Part shown: in pieces, positions 1-11,704 of the stretch | How the letters are laid out: each line of letters begins with the position of its first letter | How positions within the stretch are numbered: position 1 is the stretch's first letter | Assembly (NCBI GenBank): GCA_963995505.1 | Contig: OZ023188.1 | Coordinates: 3,286,001-3,350,000, forward strand | From: Hypericum androsaemum | Lineage: Eukaryota > Streptophyta > Magnoliopsida > Malpighiales > Hypericaceae | Reading direction: 5' to 3' | DNA length: 64,000 bases | The notes under the pieces: model-generated | What the model was told of the DNA's origin: nothing | Seen by the model: the letters and a program-made list of their open reading frames with translations, nothing else | The model's database searches: none | Made by a program: the position numbers and the translations under genes

Positions 1-611
1 GGCCACAAATCCAGCGATATATTTTTATATGGACAAAAAATACCCCTGAACTTAAAAAATTTTAAAAAATTGCCTTTCTTACTTTAAAAGCCTCTAATTG
101 CAGGACGAAACTAAATTGTAAAACTCTAAAAAAATTACTTTTTCATCTCCCATCGTGAACTTATTGTCCCTTAGAAAACTAATGGTAAAACCCTAAAAAA
201 ATAATAAGACATCGCAAGGAAGAAACCAATGAGGAAGAAGGTTTAGGGCAACACTTTTGACAGGAAGAAACGGATCAATTAATTTGGTGACCAAGTTTTT
301 CGGATCAACCAACGTTTACGGCATTGGATTAAAGAAGGAGATTTGTGTTTCTAAATCTTTTATTTTTCTACAAGAGTAATGACTAGAATTATATTTCAAT
401 GGAATGGATAATCTGATATTTGATAATTTAATAAGTTTTGGTCTTGGTTCTATCTCCTCATAAATTTTGGACGAATTTCACTGTAGAATAAAAAGGCAAT
501 GTTTGGACAAATTTTTGAAGCGTGAGATCATAGGCTTTTAAAATAAGAAGGCATTTTTTTAGACTAGGGGTATTTTTGTCATTATAAAAAAATTTCTCCA
601 AAAAAATGGCC
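1..611. mobile_element. TIR element, left end cut by or at the window edge
   Basis: About positions 1-92 are inverted relative to about 530-611. Both arms share a GGCCA start, a GACAAAAATACCCC core and a TTTTAAAAGCC inner end. Long AT-rich terminal inverted repeats suggest a MULE-like non-autonomous element. No coding content is recognised inside, and no target-site duplication can be read because the left flank lies outside the window. Confidence 0.5.
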
Positions 612-878
612 GAAAAATGGGTCCATAGACTTATCAATTTTTTTTTACAAATATGAAGGACTTATCAATACTAGGTCGTCCTTATTAATCAATTTATCTA
701 AATAACAGGAACTTATTTCTATTTTTCCCTTTAAATAATTTATAAATTCGACTTATCTGAGAAATTTGCCTTTGTTTCTTCAACTTGTATGGTCTCCCAG
801 TGGTATTTTTACAATAGAGCAATTGATGTCAGATTTAGTTGATACATGCTACACATTATTAGAAATTCGTGGCACTTT

Positions 879-1788
879 TAGGGATAGCAATGGGCAGGAT
901 CCGGGTAGGATCCATAGGACACAGATCCTTATCATCTTTTTAAATGGTCGATCCAGATCCTTACCCTTATCCTCTTTAAAAATAAGGATTAGGACAGGAT
1001 CTGGGTCCTAAAAAATTGGGTAGGATCAGGGCGACCCGCGGGTCCATATTTTTTATAAAATATTTAATTTAAAAAAATTAAATTATCTTTTGATAGTTTT
1101 CAAATAGCAATGAGATATTTTCATTTATTAAACATATCAATACAAAGAAATCAAACAAGCAAATACAAAAAAGTTAAAGTTGGGTAAGTTAAAATTGAGA
1201 ATTTGGTTCGTGATTTTCACTGATATTACTTGGGGCCTGTGGTTGCTTCGTAATGGTATTTTCTTCAATGAGGCGAGGTGCGATAATGAGCTTCTCTTGA
1301 ATTCTGTGCTCTTTCATGCCAAAGAGTGGGTCTTTTGGACGAATGCCTCGATCATTTACAATCAATCGCTGCTCACTTTCTTGATTACCTACAAAGATTT
1401 ATAGGTCCCTCTTCTTCACCTCTTGAGATTGAGGGAACGTTTTGGTCGGGGGTGAGATTGTAACCGATGTAAATATCGGGACCATGTATCTTGTCTTTCT
1501 TTTTTCGCTTGCTCTGTTTTGAATTTTCGTTTTAATAAAGAATATTTATCTACCAAAAAATTGAGAATTTGTTATTATGTCTAATAATTAATATATATTA
1601 TATTAATTTAAAAAATTCGGGTAGGATCAGAGCAGGATCCTATAGATCCATATCCATGCCCTTATCCTTTTAAAATATCAGGATCCGGACAGGATTAGGG
1701 TCCAGACCCGGTCAAAGTCAACGGATCTTGGACCCTTCGGATCTGGATCAGGGTAGACCCTCAGAGTAAAGATCTAATTGCCATCCTA
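879..1788. mobile_element. hAT-like non-autonomous element rich in GGATCC-type motifs
   Basis: The ends are inverted: TAGGGATAGCAATGG at the left and the complement of TAGGATGGCAATTAG at the right. The flanks are GGCACTTT (871-878) and GGCACCTT (1789-1796), an 8-bp duplication with one mismatch, which is the hAT signature. The arms consist of repeated GGATCC/GGATCT/GGGTAGG words. No transposase is present. A LINE fragment has inserted in the middle. Confidence 0.75.
1206..1556 (+). mobile_element. 5'-truncated LINE (L1-type) 3' end
   Basis: The ORF tail in this stretch (to 1402) resembles the C-terminal region of plant L1-type reverse transcriptase ORF2, with a tryptophan-rich ITWGLWLLRNG stretch. 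It is followed by a 3' UTR with AATAAAG and a short A tail. The insert is bounded by a direct repeat AAATTGAGAATTTG (1192-1205; repeated at about 1558-1571, where its A residues merge with the tail). Target-primed insertion into the older hAT-like element is inferred. Heavily 5'-truncated, so dead on arrival. Confidence 0.75.
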
Positions 1789-2203
1789 GGCACCTTTCTA
1801 TTTTCGTGGTTGTGCGTGGAAACCCATAAAATAATTGAAAAATAACTGCCATGCAATTAGTATGCGTCGCAAAATTAATACCCAAGCGAGACACACAACT
1901 ACTTTAGCGTTGAAAAGTAAATTCGGTGAACGAAATTTGACACCTCCCAAAATAATTATAACATCATTTGGTTCGCTGTTAATTTTATGGTGGCTTTATA
2001 GAATTTCTTTTTCTTTTTTCAGAATTTATTATAATATCAATGATCCCCATGCATGCAAGTTAAAACCCTCGTGTCAACTTAACTACTCAAGTCTGAAAGT
2101 GTCAGCTAAACCCCCCTTGAAACCGCCAAGTTTACTTTGTATTATCAACGGCAAGATGCTTCGTAGCGAAAGATAAGCAAATAAACACGGTTTTAGATTC
2201 CAC

Positions 2204-2210
2204 TATATAA
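2204..2210 (+). promoter_or_regulatory. TATA box of membrane-protein gene copy A
   Basis: TATATAA lies 69 nt before the ATG at 2279. The surrounding 150 bp is conserved in the paralogous copy, where TATATAA sits at 45445-45451, 65 nt before the ATG at 45516. Confidence 0.6.
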
Positions 2211-2278
2211 ATTCTTGGGTCCTCTATCCCTTTAACCATATCACAAAATTAAGTAGATTACGTTAATTAAAATGATCT

Positions 2279-2697
2279 ATGGCCTCCACAAAAATAGATG
2301 ACAGGCTAATCCTGCCTCCAACAGTTAACCTGCACCTGCAATTGCTTGCAGAAGTAATTGTTACTCCAAGTATTTCTGGTAGAAATATCTTGGATCGCTT
2401 CTCCTCTTGTCGTCAACCGTCCTCGCACTTGTGACTTGCTTCGTGCTGCTTGTGCTCAACCATCAGTTTCGCTCCGAAGGACCCAGATTCCCTCTCCCGT
2501 TGGTGTTTTCTCTGATGGGCTCCGTTTGCCTGCCCCTGAACTTGTTCTGGATGGTGTACCTTGCGGTCTCGCTGCTCCCTCCATTGCTTCCAAGAGCTTG
2601 TATCGTGTCGAAAGCGTTCTTCGCGCGCCTTATACGAGCATTAGAACCCGTTCCTTCTCGACGTCCACCGGACGAGATATCGGTTCGAATTACCTGA
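2279..2697 (+). pseudogene. Small membrane protein family, copy A (frameshifted)
   Basis: I do not recognise this family. Aligning it with the copies at 37467, 45516 and 61931 shows a start MAS, a conserved LLDPLRLL segment, and two to three hydrophobic stretches ending in a proline-rich LLPP motif. The ATG at 2279 opens a frame of about 40 codons. A one-base loss near 2396 (TTGGATCG here, TTGGATCCG in the copy at 45516) moves the rest into another frame, readable at about 2407-2697 (VLALVTCF, FPLPLVFSL, SVCLPLNLFWMVYL). The C-terminus is longer and unlike the other copies. The TATA box and 5' UTR are retained, so transcription is possible but the protein is broken. Confidence 0.7.
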
Positions 2698-3279
2698 CCC
2701 GAACCTTATCTCCCGTGCGTGTTGGACTAAATAAATAGCCTATAATAGACGGGGGTTGGCTCTGAATTGTGTATTTTGTTTTCATGTTGCCTCGGTTCCA
2801 CGGGTTATGCTGTAATTTTCTAGCGTTCCCCTTGGCTCGGGCTGTGTATTTTAAGGTGATATAACGATATATGGACCATTAATTTTCCAATAAAATTTAA
2901 GAGATAATAAATTGTATCAAGTCAACCATAAAGTCATAATTATTGGATTTATCAAGGATTAACCACCATAAAATTTTCTGTTAGAAATATGCTTAATGGA
3001 GAAATAAATAATATACCATTTTTAAAAAGGGGAATACTCCCAACGATTTGACATCATACACTCTAGTTATTGGCAATTTAGTCACTAAAATTTGAAAAAA
3101 AAATTTGTTAGTCACTAAAATTTGAATAATCAAATTTGGCAATTTACTCCCAACGATTACAAAACCATATCAACCCTCTGGTCCTCTCTTTTCTGCTCAG
3201 AGCCGGTTTGATAAATGACAACACGATGCTCGTTTAAGGCCCACGATAGAACGAGCCCATTTTATTAAAGTATTTTTTT

Positions 3280-3721
3280 CATGGTTTTAAAACCCAGCAC
3301 GGAGCTACGACCCGGACTTTCTACCATTTTTCGGGTCGGCCGGTCTCACAAAAATATTTTTATTTTTTAATATTTTAAATAATATATATATATATATATA
3401 TATAGGTTAAAATATACTTATTTTCCATTAAAAAAAGTAGACTTACTTTTTTATCTCTCCACTCTATAAATCTACTTTATTTATTTATTTATTATTCTAT
3501 AAACTTGTCAAATCAATTTTTTTCTTCGAAAACTATCCAAAAAAGCCAATTTCACCCATTTTTGTACGAAACAGGTTCGACCGGTCAGGATGGACCTCAA
3601 AATTGGCCAGTCCGACCAGATTTGATACGATTAGTACAAACCCCGATCAAAAGCCTAAAAACGACCCGCTCTTGTGCCCGATTTGCGGTCCCACCGGTCA
3701 AACCGCAATTTTAAAATCATG
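3280..3721. mobile_element. Small TIR element (hAT-like MITE)
   Basis: The termini are CATGGTTTTAAAA and the complement of CATGATTTTAAAA. The flanks are ATTTTTTT at 3272-3279 and 3722-3729; this 8-bp repeat is low-complexity, so it is weaker evidence than elsewhere. The interior has a GGTCGGCCGGTCTC-like subterminal motif, mirrored by GACCGGTGGG-type sequence on the right, and a short (TA)n run near 3388-3404. No coding content. Confidence 0.6.
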
Positions 3722-3842
3722 ATTTTTTTCCCTTGTTTTTTATTCTGAAGATTTCTCTTTTTGTTCGGTTAAATAAAAGAAAATCACAATTAAATGAGAT
3801 TCTTAATTTCACTATTGCGCCGACATATCAGGTAGCGAGAGT

Positions 3843-4648
3843 TAGGGGTGAGCATTCTGTATATAACGATCCCGAATATCGAATACCGAATAACAAAAAA
3901 AAATATATACCGATCCAGAACCGAAATTATTTCGGTATCTACTGAATACCGAATAAAAATTTCGGTATAATACCGAAAATACCGAAATTTTTTAAAAAAA
4001 CCAACATTAAATTTAATCCATTAATATAAACATAATAAACTTAACTTAATCCAACAAAAGTAAAAGCCCTTTCTTTTTTTATCCATTAACCAACCGAACC
4101 CCCAAATCCTAGCAACAGAACACTAAAACAAGCATCCAGCAACTAAAAATTCAAATTAGTCACAGATTCACAATCTAATTTCAAAACTCCCGAAATTCGA
4201 AACCCTAAATTGCAAAAAAAATTACAAATTAGATGTGGATAGAGAGAAGATAAAGAAGAGGGTAGCCACGTTGATTGCATGCTTGGTCCTCATGGTGGTC
4301 GCCTCGCCGGAGTGGGTAAACTTGGACAAAAAAATTAAGGAGAAGAAAAAATGGGAGGAGTTGTCGACGGGTCAAGGGGAGAGAGGAGAGGGAAAGAGAG
4401 GGGGAAGATGGGTTGGAGTAGAAATCTGTGGGTAGGATAAGTTTTTTTTCTTTATATAGTTGCCCAGTTGGTATTTGGTAAACTTATATTTTAGTACTTC
4501 GGAATTTTCGGTATTACCGAAATAATACCAGTATATACCAAAATTCACTGAAATTTCTCAAAAGTCGATACCGAATAAAATCTCGTATACCGAAATACCG
4601 AATACCAAAAAGATACCGAAAATCTTGAATACCGAATGCTCACCCCTA
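3843..4648. mobile_element. hAT MITE with TAGGGGTGAGCATTC termini
   Basis: The termini TAGGGGTGAGCATTC and GAATGCTCACCCCTA are exact inverted repeats, flanked by the exact 8-bp duplication GCGAGAGT (3835-3842 and 4649-4656). The subterminal regions are dense in ACCGAATA/ATTTCGGTA words, typical of hAT subterminal transposase sites. The interior ORF-like stretch at 4235-4435 is purine-rich and not recognised as protein. A relative sits at 33585-34265. Confidence 0.9.
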
Positions 4649-4656
4649 GCGAGAGT

Positions 4657-5270
4657 TGATATATTTTGACCAATAAATTTTGGTTTAAGTCCATGTTAGT
4701 ACTCTAATAGTTTCGCTTTTTAACACAATTACCTTGTGATTTTAATCCTCTGATTTAGTGATAGAATTTTTAATTAAATGACAAGCAAATAACACCCACT
4801 AATTATAATTAGTTGAGCTATCATGTTTGCCTTGTTAATAGTTTTAGTTTTATATCTATATCATATCAAGTCATTAATTTTAACCACTTAGAATGTACCA
4901 TCATTATTATCCAAACTCCAGTTCACCAAAAAAAATTATTATCCAAACTCCATTCTCAACTATTTTATGTTGGATCATGTTTGGTTATATGACTGACTCG
5001 CACTGTTTCTCCTCTTTATAATCTAAGAATCTATGCCTGTATCCCTTAAAAAATAATAGTCCAAAATGTGGCTACCTATTTGACGCTGTGCACAATTTCT
5101 TAGGACGTAATTAAAAGTGACGCTGTCCACAATATCAACAAGGACTGGTGAGTCACGGAAGCCGCAATTGAGACCAGGAAAGCGAGAGGAAGGTTCCTCT
5201 TTATTGGGGCGAAAGAGTAATTGATTGGATATGATCAAAATGATTCAGAAGTGAATAGAAAGTTGTACAC
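4657..5270. other. Non-coding duplicated spacer
   Basis: No gene seen. 4830-5210 is a diverged copy of spacer sequence also found near 30060-30215, 47500-47610 and 59560-59790 (shared words such as TATAATCCAAGAATCTATG). The captured-gene block starts just right of it. A hairpin AGAGGAA-GG-TTCCTCT lies at 5185-5200. Confidence 0.5.
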
Positions 5271-7302
5271 ATCAGCATCCATGTCGATGATGGAGTGGAT
5301 AATGTCATTGAAGTTGGAGTAGCACATGTGGGTGTGGATCTGTAAGACATCATGCAGCAGACAGCAAGGTCATGGACCGAAACAATTCAGCATGGAAAAC
5401 ATATCTTTGGACGAAGCTGACACAGAATACCTGGGTGGTGTCATGAACGCCGAATGTACACGAGAACGCGAATCGCTCGTCCAACATACAGGTTCGAGCA
5501 GCGTCGCGCTAGACCATCGTAGCAGGCATCGAATGTCGGCCATCTCTTACCGTCTCAAAGCACCATAGTTTCTTGTTACCTACAAACGAGGGTAAACCAT
5601 AATTTTGGCAGGGAACTACAAGCTGATGCTCTGTTTAGATCTCTTTATCAAAGTAGGAACATGAAGTTTGTCTGGACGGCTTCATTGATAACCCGTGGTG
5701 ATGACTTTCTTGAGGCTTGAGCAGTAGCATTGGAAGAGAAAAAACCCTGAATGTGACTACAAAACGTTTAGACGTGTGGTACCCACCAACAGAAAAGCAG
5801 AAGCAGACAGACTTCGTATCTCGTCCTTTTGACCAGCCAATGCCTTGGCCAGAGCACCTACTTCGACGACCTTTTGGGGCAGCAAATGCAAGCCATGACT
5901 TGATTTCCTTGTCCAGCTTAGGCTCATTGACAAAATCAACAGCGTGTGGAGAAGCGAGCAAGAGGTAGATACCACCAGGTGTTCTGTATCAAGGCCATTG
6001 GAACAAAATTTAGGTTAGCAATTGCATTGAAGATGCTGAATATATAAAGCTTTCGCCACAAGAATCCAAGTGCAAATACCTTTGCCAACAACACCCTCAA
6101 GAGAACTCGAAGTGTCGAGAGAAGCAGCAAGATCATTTGCCCAAATGTTCCTTCCATCAACAACTCCAGCAAAGAGATATTTTTCACTGGGGAAATCGCC
6201 CTTAATCAAGTCAAATCTGGTCACACCCTTCAATCGCCCTTAATCAAGTCAAGGGTCTTGGTTCCACAGACAAGATCAAAGCCAAATCTGGTCACACCCT
6301 TCAAGGAGGTGAGAACACTGTATGCCTCAGCTGGAACATCAGCAAAGTAGGTCTCAATGAGGACATTCAACCCGGAGAGAGTTGACTCCAACTCTGAGTA
6401 GGCATCAGTGAATGCCTTCAATTTGTGGGATTCAAGGTCTAGCACAAGTGTAGGCTCATCAAACTGAATCCAGGAAGCACCACCTCTTTAAGCTCCTAGA
6501 TAACTTCCCTGATAGATATTATTGCAACATTAAGAAGTTGACAATTCTTCTTTCCGGAAGATAATAATGAATGATGAGCATTGCGTTCATGTCTTACATG
6601 TAGATTGGAAGGATTTTGTCGAGAAGGGAGAGAAGGTCAAAAGTTTTTTCGACACCTTTGGCAGGCTTGGACATCAACAAATAGGAGACAGGGCCAATGA
6701 GACTCGGAACTGTGTCTACTCCGAGCTGCTTCAGAGGATAACGAACAAGTAAATATCCAAGAATGTAAACAAATCTACCATGACAACAGGGTCATGGTAG
6801 ATATGACGTGTGGCAATATGACCACAATTGTGCAAATACGAGACAAGTTTTCCCCTAGATATAAAGAACAAGATTAAACTTCTGCAAGGAAATATAGAAT
6901 AGAATTGAAGAACATACCACCTTAGCCTCCTTGTACTCATTCACAGCCTTGTGAGAGGCATACGAGAAGCTGACCTCAGGTCCCAATTCGGGGACAGTGA
7001 AATGGCTGCAAAATGATGACAAATGAGTTAACTGCTTCTACTTGTCATGAATGAAATTCAATTAGCTGAATAACTTCACTCAAGTGGAATCATATTCTAT
7101 AACCACTTACTAGTTGGTGTCAAACCACTTGGTCATCTCCATAGCAGGGACCGAAGTATTTCCCCTGGCCATGGAGAAGTATACGTCGAATCCGATCTCT
7201 CCACTGTTCCAGTTGTATCTAGGAGGAACAGCTCCGAGCATTGTGGTGGTGTCGAGCATCTGATCATAGAAAGAGAATTTATTTCTGGGGATGTACTTGA
7301 TC
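5271..7302 (-). pseudogene. Cobalamin-independent methionine synthase (MetE) pseudogene
   Basis: MetE transfers a methyl group from 5-methyltetrahydropteroyl-triglutamate to homocysteine in the cytosol or plastid. Exon-like blocks, in gene order: 7302-7111 ([31 protein letters not shown]), 7005-6921 ([24 protein letters not shown]), 6725-6598 (LGVDTVP, GPVSYLL), 6508-6080 ([43 protein letters not shown]), 5983 to about 5640 (VVSTSCSLLHT, ALAKALAGQKDE), then about 5470-5431 (GVHDTTQ) and 5339-5271 ([15 protein letters not shown]). GT/AG intron borders survive at several joints. It is dead: an in-frame TAG plus a frameshift near 6480-6500, a roughly 40-50 bp duplication near 6230-6300, frameshifts in the 5.7-5.95 kb block, and loss of most of the central catalytic part and the extreme C-terminus. 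It may be a captured copy rather than a decayed native gene. Confidence 0.9.
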
Positions 7303-7664
7303 CTCAGGATTAAACTAATGAAATGCAATAAATCTTCAAAGGAGGATTGTTTCAAATTCCAGTCTTACCAAAAGGAAAATATTTTTTGTCACAAATACCC
7401 AAGCTGAAAATAAATGGAGTTGCACACAGCAGGCTACGAAGAACACGCACAAAAGATAAAACTAATATACCACTCTAATATCTAATGATTTTTTTCTACA
7501 TACGCCTCATTCTGTTTTTCCATTATGACTGTTTCTGGTTTCCAACACGTCTTCAGATCCATTTCCAATCATCATATCGTTATAGCAACAACGCGATGAA
7601 ACTTGACATAAAAGGAGGAATGCACATGTAAAATGCTTAAATCATGTTCAGATATAGCCCATAC

Positions 7665-8401
7665 CGAACTTTCTTGGACCTCATTGATGTCAAATTTATC
7701 TGCATCTTCGCTTGAAGCAGACTCTACATTATCTTCCTCAACTGCAAAACTCCTAAAAGCAGCAGTTGCTGCACGGGATGCAGATCTGCCAACAAAACGT
7801 GGCTCACAAATATAAGCTTTTCTTTCACTTAGTCAATTGATCATTTCAACAGATTTAATGGATAGACAGAACTTCTCACAGATCCATAAAGTATATATTG
7901 TCCTGCGCAATACGATAAGCAAGAAAAGCAGGTCCATATACTGATATTTATTTATTGGTTTTCTGACTAAGTGGCTTTGAAATTCATCCTTCACTGCAAC
8001 ACATTTCCCTGGCTTCTCTGAGAAATACAGAATTACAACAAGGTGTTGTGTCGGATCTGTTGTGACTAACTGAATGTTATCACTTCCAAGTTCTACCAAA
8101 GCTGGGTTTATCAAGAGCCTTGTGCAATTGTTACCTTTGATAAGGGCGAAATCCTAGAGAAGCATCTAGTGTTGACTGCTTCAAGTTACTCGAGCCTCCG
8201 CCCCTCCCTCTCCCCCTTGTGGAAGACTTTGCCTTACCAGTTTCCAAAGCATCACGAGAAGACCTGGCAGGCGCTCTTGAACCTTTCCGACGTCTAGTAG
8301 CCACACTGGAAATAGCTCCAATGCTTCACCTCCATAGACATTGCATTGGATGAAGACTCTGGATTATCCTTGGAACGTACGGACCTTTCATTTATCCGTT
8401 C
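7665..8401 (-). pseudogene. MRE11 C-terminal gene fragment (two exons plus intron)
   Basis: MRE11 is the nuclease of the MRE11-RAD50-NBS1 DNA-break repair complex. Exon 8401-8135 begins after TTTGCAG and encodes NERSVRSKDNPESSS, then a basic RGRGRGGG tail and LKQSTLDASLGFR. Exon 7785-7665 continues RSASRAATAAF, then an acidic NVESASSED stretch, and ends at a GTATGG donor. This matches the low-complexity C-terminal region of plant MRE11 as I remember it (the conserved TLDxSLGFR-xxQRSAS segment). The phosphoesterase and capping domains are absent. A frameshift inside the first exon separates its two halves, so it cannot encode a normal tail. The roughly 350-bp intron between the exons holds nothing recognised. 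Confidence 0.75.
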
Positions 8402-11035
8402 CTGCAAAGATGATATTACTACCAGTCACTGGCATGATCAAGGAAATATGCAATGCACTTGCAAGTGTCAAACATATTACCACCTGTTAAGGTCAAAGGT
8501 GTATATCAGCATCACATGTAGTATAACACGGAGCTTCTCTGTTACTGATGGGTTCCTCGCATGCGGATTCAAAATCATAAAGCCACTCTAGAAAACTCCA
8601 AAAGGAATCTGCAAAAAAAAGGAATCCGCAGTCGGGAACCATATATTGGTGAATGGTTCTAGAAATGGCCATGACCATCTTGAAACTAGTCCAATTAAAC
8701 ACAATATGATATACACATTTTTTGAAACTATGCAATATTCAAACATTTCAATATACTGACTAATTCAAGCTTACACCTATTGATGAAATAAAAAAAATAT
8801 TTTGATATTTTGATAACTTTCTCAAAAAGTTAGACCAATACCAACATGGCATTTCCAAAATTACTGTCAAACCTCGATGCGGCAAAACTATAGAGCAGAA
8901 GGACAAATAATGCAATCCTAATACCGCTCTTCTAAATTTCGACTTTGTGAAAAACCAATAAACACAGATCGGCATATCAGCCGTTACACCGTCAGCAATC
9001 AACAGAGTAAAAATGGTGGAAGCACGTCACTAGCTCAAGTTCGTCAACCCGTTAATTAGAAAAGAAACCTCAGCAGTTCATGTGATTTGAAGCAAAGAAT
9101 AGAATTAAGGCCCACCTGGCAATTTCTTCTCAATAAAGAAAACGACCAAATTCATTGTGTACCTACACAAAAATCACATTGTCCAGTGTTAGTTGGTGAA
9201 ACAAACAACAAAGAACAATAACACTCGAGCCTTATCCAACATCGTGCTACGTATCGATTGTTAAATAGTGAAAAAGCTCACAAAACTACAATTAACAATT
9301 CTCCTTCTGATTACCATGCGACAACGACGTCGACCGTGTAATGTTTGCGAGAAGCAATAATAAGCACACTCTGAGCCACAGCAAGCATCCAAGCAAGTAG
9401 CTTCACCAACCTGTTCCGGTCAGATTAGTAACATGACAGTTCAGACTTTGCCAAGTGTGTCGAAAGTGGCAGATTGCATGAAGACAATACAGGATGTACC
9501 GAAATATATATTTTAGTTTACCTCTTTGTGCCATATTTGTTAAAAGTACGCACAAAAACCAAGGTAAAAATCATGTGTGATGAGAAAATTAGATTGCCAC
9601 AGCCGTAATTAAAGCCTCTGGAAACTGCAAATAAACGTTGTCTGAATAAGCATCATGACAGCAACCATGTAAGTTAACATTAAGACATGTTTGTGTCCTG
9701 GAATTTACAATTGATTATGAGTAATTCAATTACGCTTTCTGGTCGAGGCAGCCTAGCAAACTTAAAACCCTGAAAAGTGAAAATGGTAACGGTGCACGTT
9801 AACTACATATTGGCTGAATAAAATCTAAAACGATAGCGTTTCAACAGAAAAATCTATAAATGCTACTTTCATCAAGAGATATCCTCCCGAAAACCTGAAC
9901 GAAAACGAAGCCATGTGGTAACCTGCAGTAGCCATAAGAAATTACCTCCCGGCAGTGGTAGTTTGGCCCAGGAAGTGAGTTGAATAAAACGTAATAATTC
10001 GAAGAAACTGGCAAGCCTGGGAAAGGGTGAAAAGAAAAACTAAAAGAAATTATAAGATAAAAATTAGGTAAATATGAATGAAATAATGTAGTGCTAAACG
10101 TGGGCGGAATTCACAAAACATTACGGTTATTTTGACAAATGACATCTAGATCTTGTTACACTTTGCGTATTCAAGCTATGGCAAAAGAAAAATTATATTG
10201 TGGCTGAGTTTGGCTCTTAGATTCTTTGTTGCAGCAATATGAGGTTCATATTGAATGGAAGACAGCATGTTAGAGTCGATCGTGGTCTACCAAGCAACAA
10301 CTACTTCCTTCCGGTCCAAATCCATCTTCCATATCCCCATTCGGAATATAACTTCACTTACCACTAAGCAAGTAAGAACTCTGCACCAAATTAAAACCGT
10401 GTAGATCTTCTTCTGCTGAAAAACAAAGGGATGGAACGTCCACTGCATTGAAACAACAAATTATCTCACTCCATTGATCCCTTGGAAATAAAGTTCAAGG
10501 ATTGGCAAGCTGCAATAAACCAGAGTCTCACTGCCGCAAAACTACTGAAGATAAACCAGAATGTAGTCTCGCTGACAAACGCCTTGCGCTCACCAAGCTC
10601 CTGCAATGTCAGCCAAACTTCCAAATCAAAACGCGAACTACCAACATCATCCATGAATTCGTCTTAGCATCCAGCATCAAATTCACTCACCGGGAGTAGG
10701 AAAAAGGCGGCATCTTGAAGCAAAGGGCCAGGCCGATGCAAGTAATGAACGCCGTGGGCAGCCAATCCATGTATGTACTGTGAAGGTGACAACATTATAT
10801 AGACTCTTCAATGAGGACATATCCAACCACAAACACAAAATAACAAACAACATTTCCCCATCAACCACAATCCATTACAGTCTCCCAAACCAAATCAGAA
10901 TCATAACGAGACAAAACGAAACCCGGTGGGCCCCATTCCGTTATTTAATTTGCTCTAACAAATTATAAAAAAAGGGCAGAAAGAAAGAGAGAAGCAAACC
11001 TGGAAAACAATGCCAGCGAGGAGAATCTTCCAATT

Positions 11036-11388
11036 TGTTATGAACCTTGATAGAAAAGAGTACAATAGAGGATAGAATTGAGGTAAGAATGGAAGAAAAG
11101 AGTTAAAAGGAGAAGAAGAAGTATAGGAAGAGTAGAAAAGATAATGGGATAAAGATGAGAGTTTGATATATTAATTCATTGATACTCTACTACAAAGCAA
11201 ACGTACATAATATATACTGCCTCTAGGAAATAGTTAACAACCATCATTTCACTACTAGATAACTACCACTACGTGAAGGCACTACTCCACTATTACACTA
11301 TTATTATTCACGAACAATATGTACATAACCACTAGCAACTACTACTGCCACGTAAGCTAATAAGTGGACATCCATTTAGGTCGTGACA
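11036..11388. mobile_element. Solo LTR inside exon 2 of the IPCS remnant
   Basis: It begins TGTTATGA and ends TCGTGACA (inverted TG...CA ends), with exact 5-bp duplications CAATT at 11031-11035 and 11389-11393. Removing the LTR and one CAATT restores a 90-nt, 30-codon exon in frame with its neighbours. No internal retrotransposon sequence remains, so it is a solo LTR left by LTR-LTR recombination. Family not identified. Confidence 0.9.
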
Positions 11389-11439
11389 CAATTCTCGGCT
11401 ATAAGCTGCAATTCAATCGCCGTTTCCGAGCAAATTTTC

Positions 11440-11704
11440 CTCCATAGCTTCCATAGAATAAAACCCAAAAAGGAAACGAGCTAGAAAATTCAATTTCATC
11501 TCAAAGTTTTCATCTTTAACTTTATTGCTCCCCTTTGAAGAAGAACAATAAATTAAATAGAAAATAATATTTTTTTTCCTCCCTAGCTTCCATAGAACAA
11601 AACCCAAAAAGGAAACGAGCTAGAAAATTCAATTCATCTCAAAGTTTTCATCTTTAACCTTTTCTCCTCCCCTTTTGAAGAAGAACAATAACTAAATAAA
11701 AATA
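11440..11704. repeat. Tandem duplication across IPCS intron 1/exon 2 junction
   Basis: 11440-11566 and 11579-11704 are near-identical (about 126 bp, offset 139 bp). Each copy contains the CTTCCATAGAA and GGAAACGAGCTAGAAAATTCAA words. The second copy includes a changed version of the exon-2 acceptor region, giving a decoy splice site. Confidence 0.8.

Noticed and set aside
4235..4435. Lys/Glu/Gly-rich plus-strand frame inside a hAT MITE
   Set aside because: Low-complexity purine-rich sequence in a non-coding element; no homologue recognised.
7833..8114. 93-codon minus-strand frame between the two MRE11 exons
   Set aside because: It lies in the intron between matching splice sites and shows no similarity to a known protein; kept as intron sequence.
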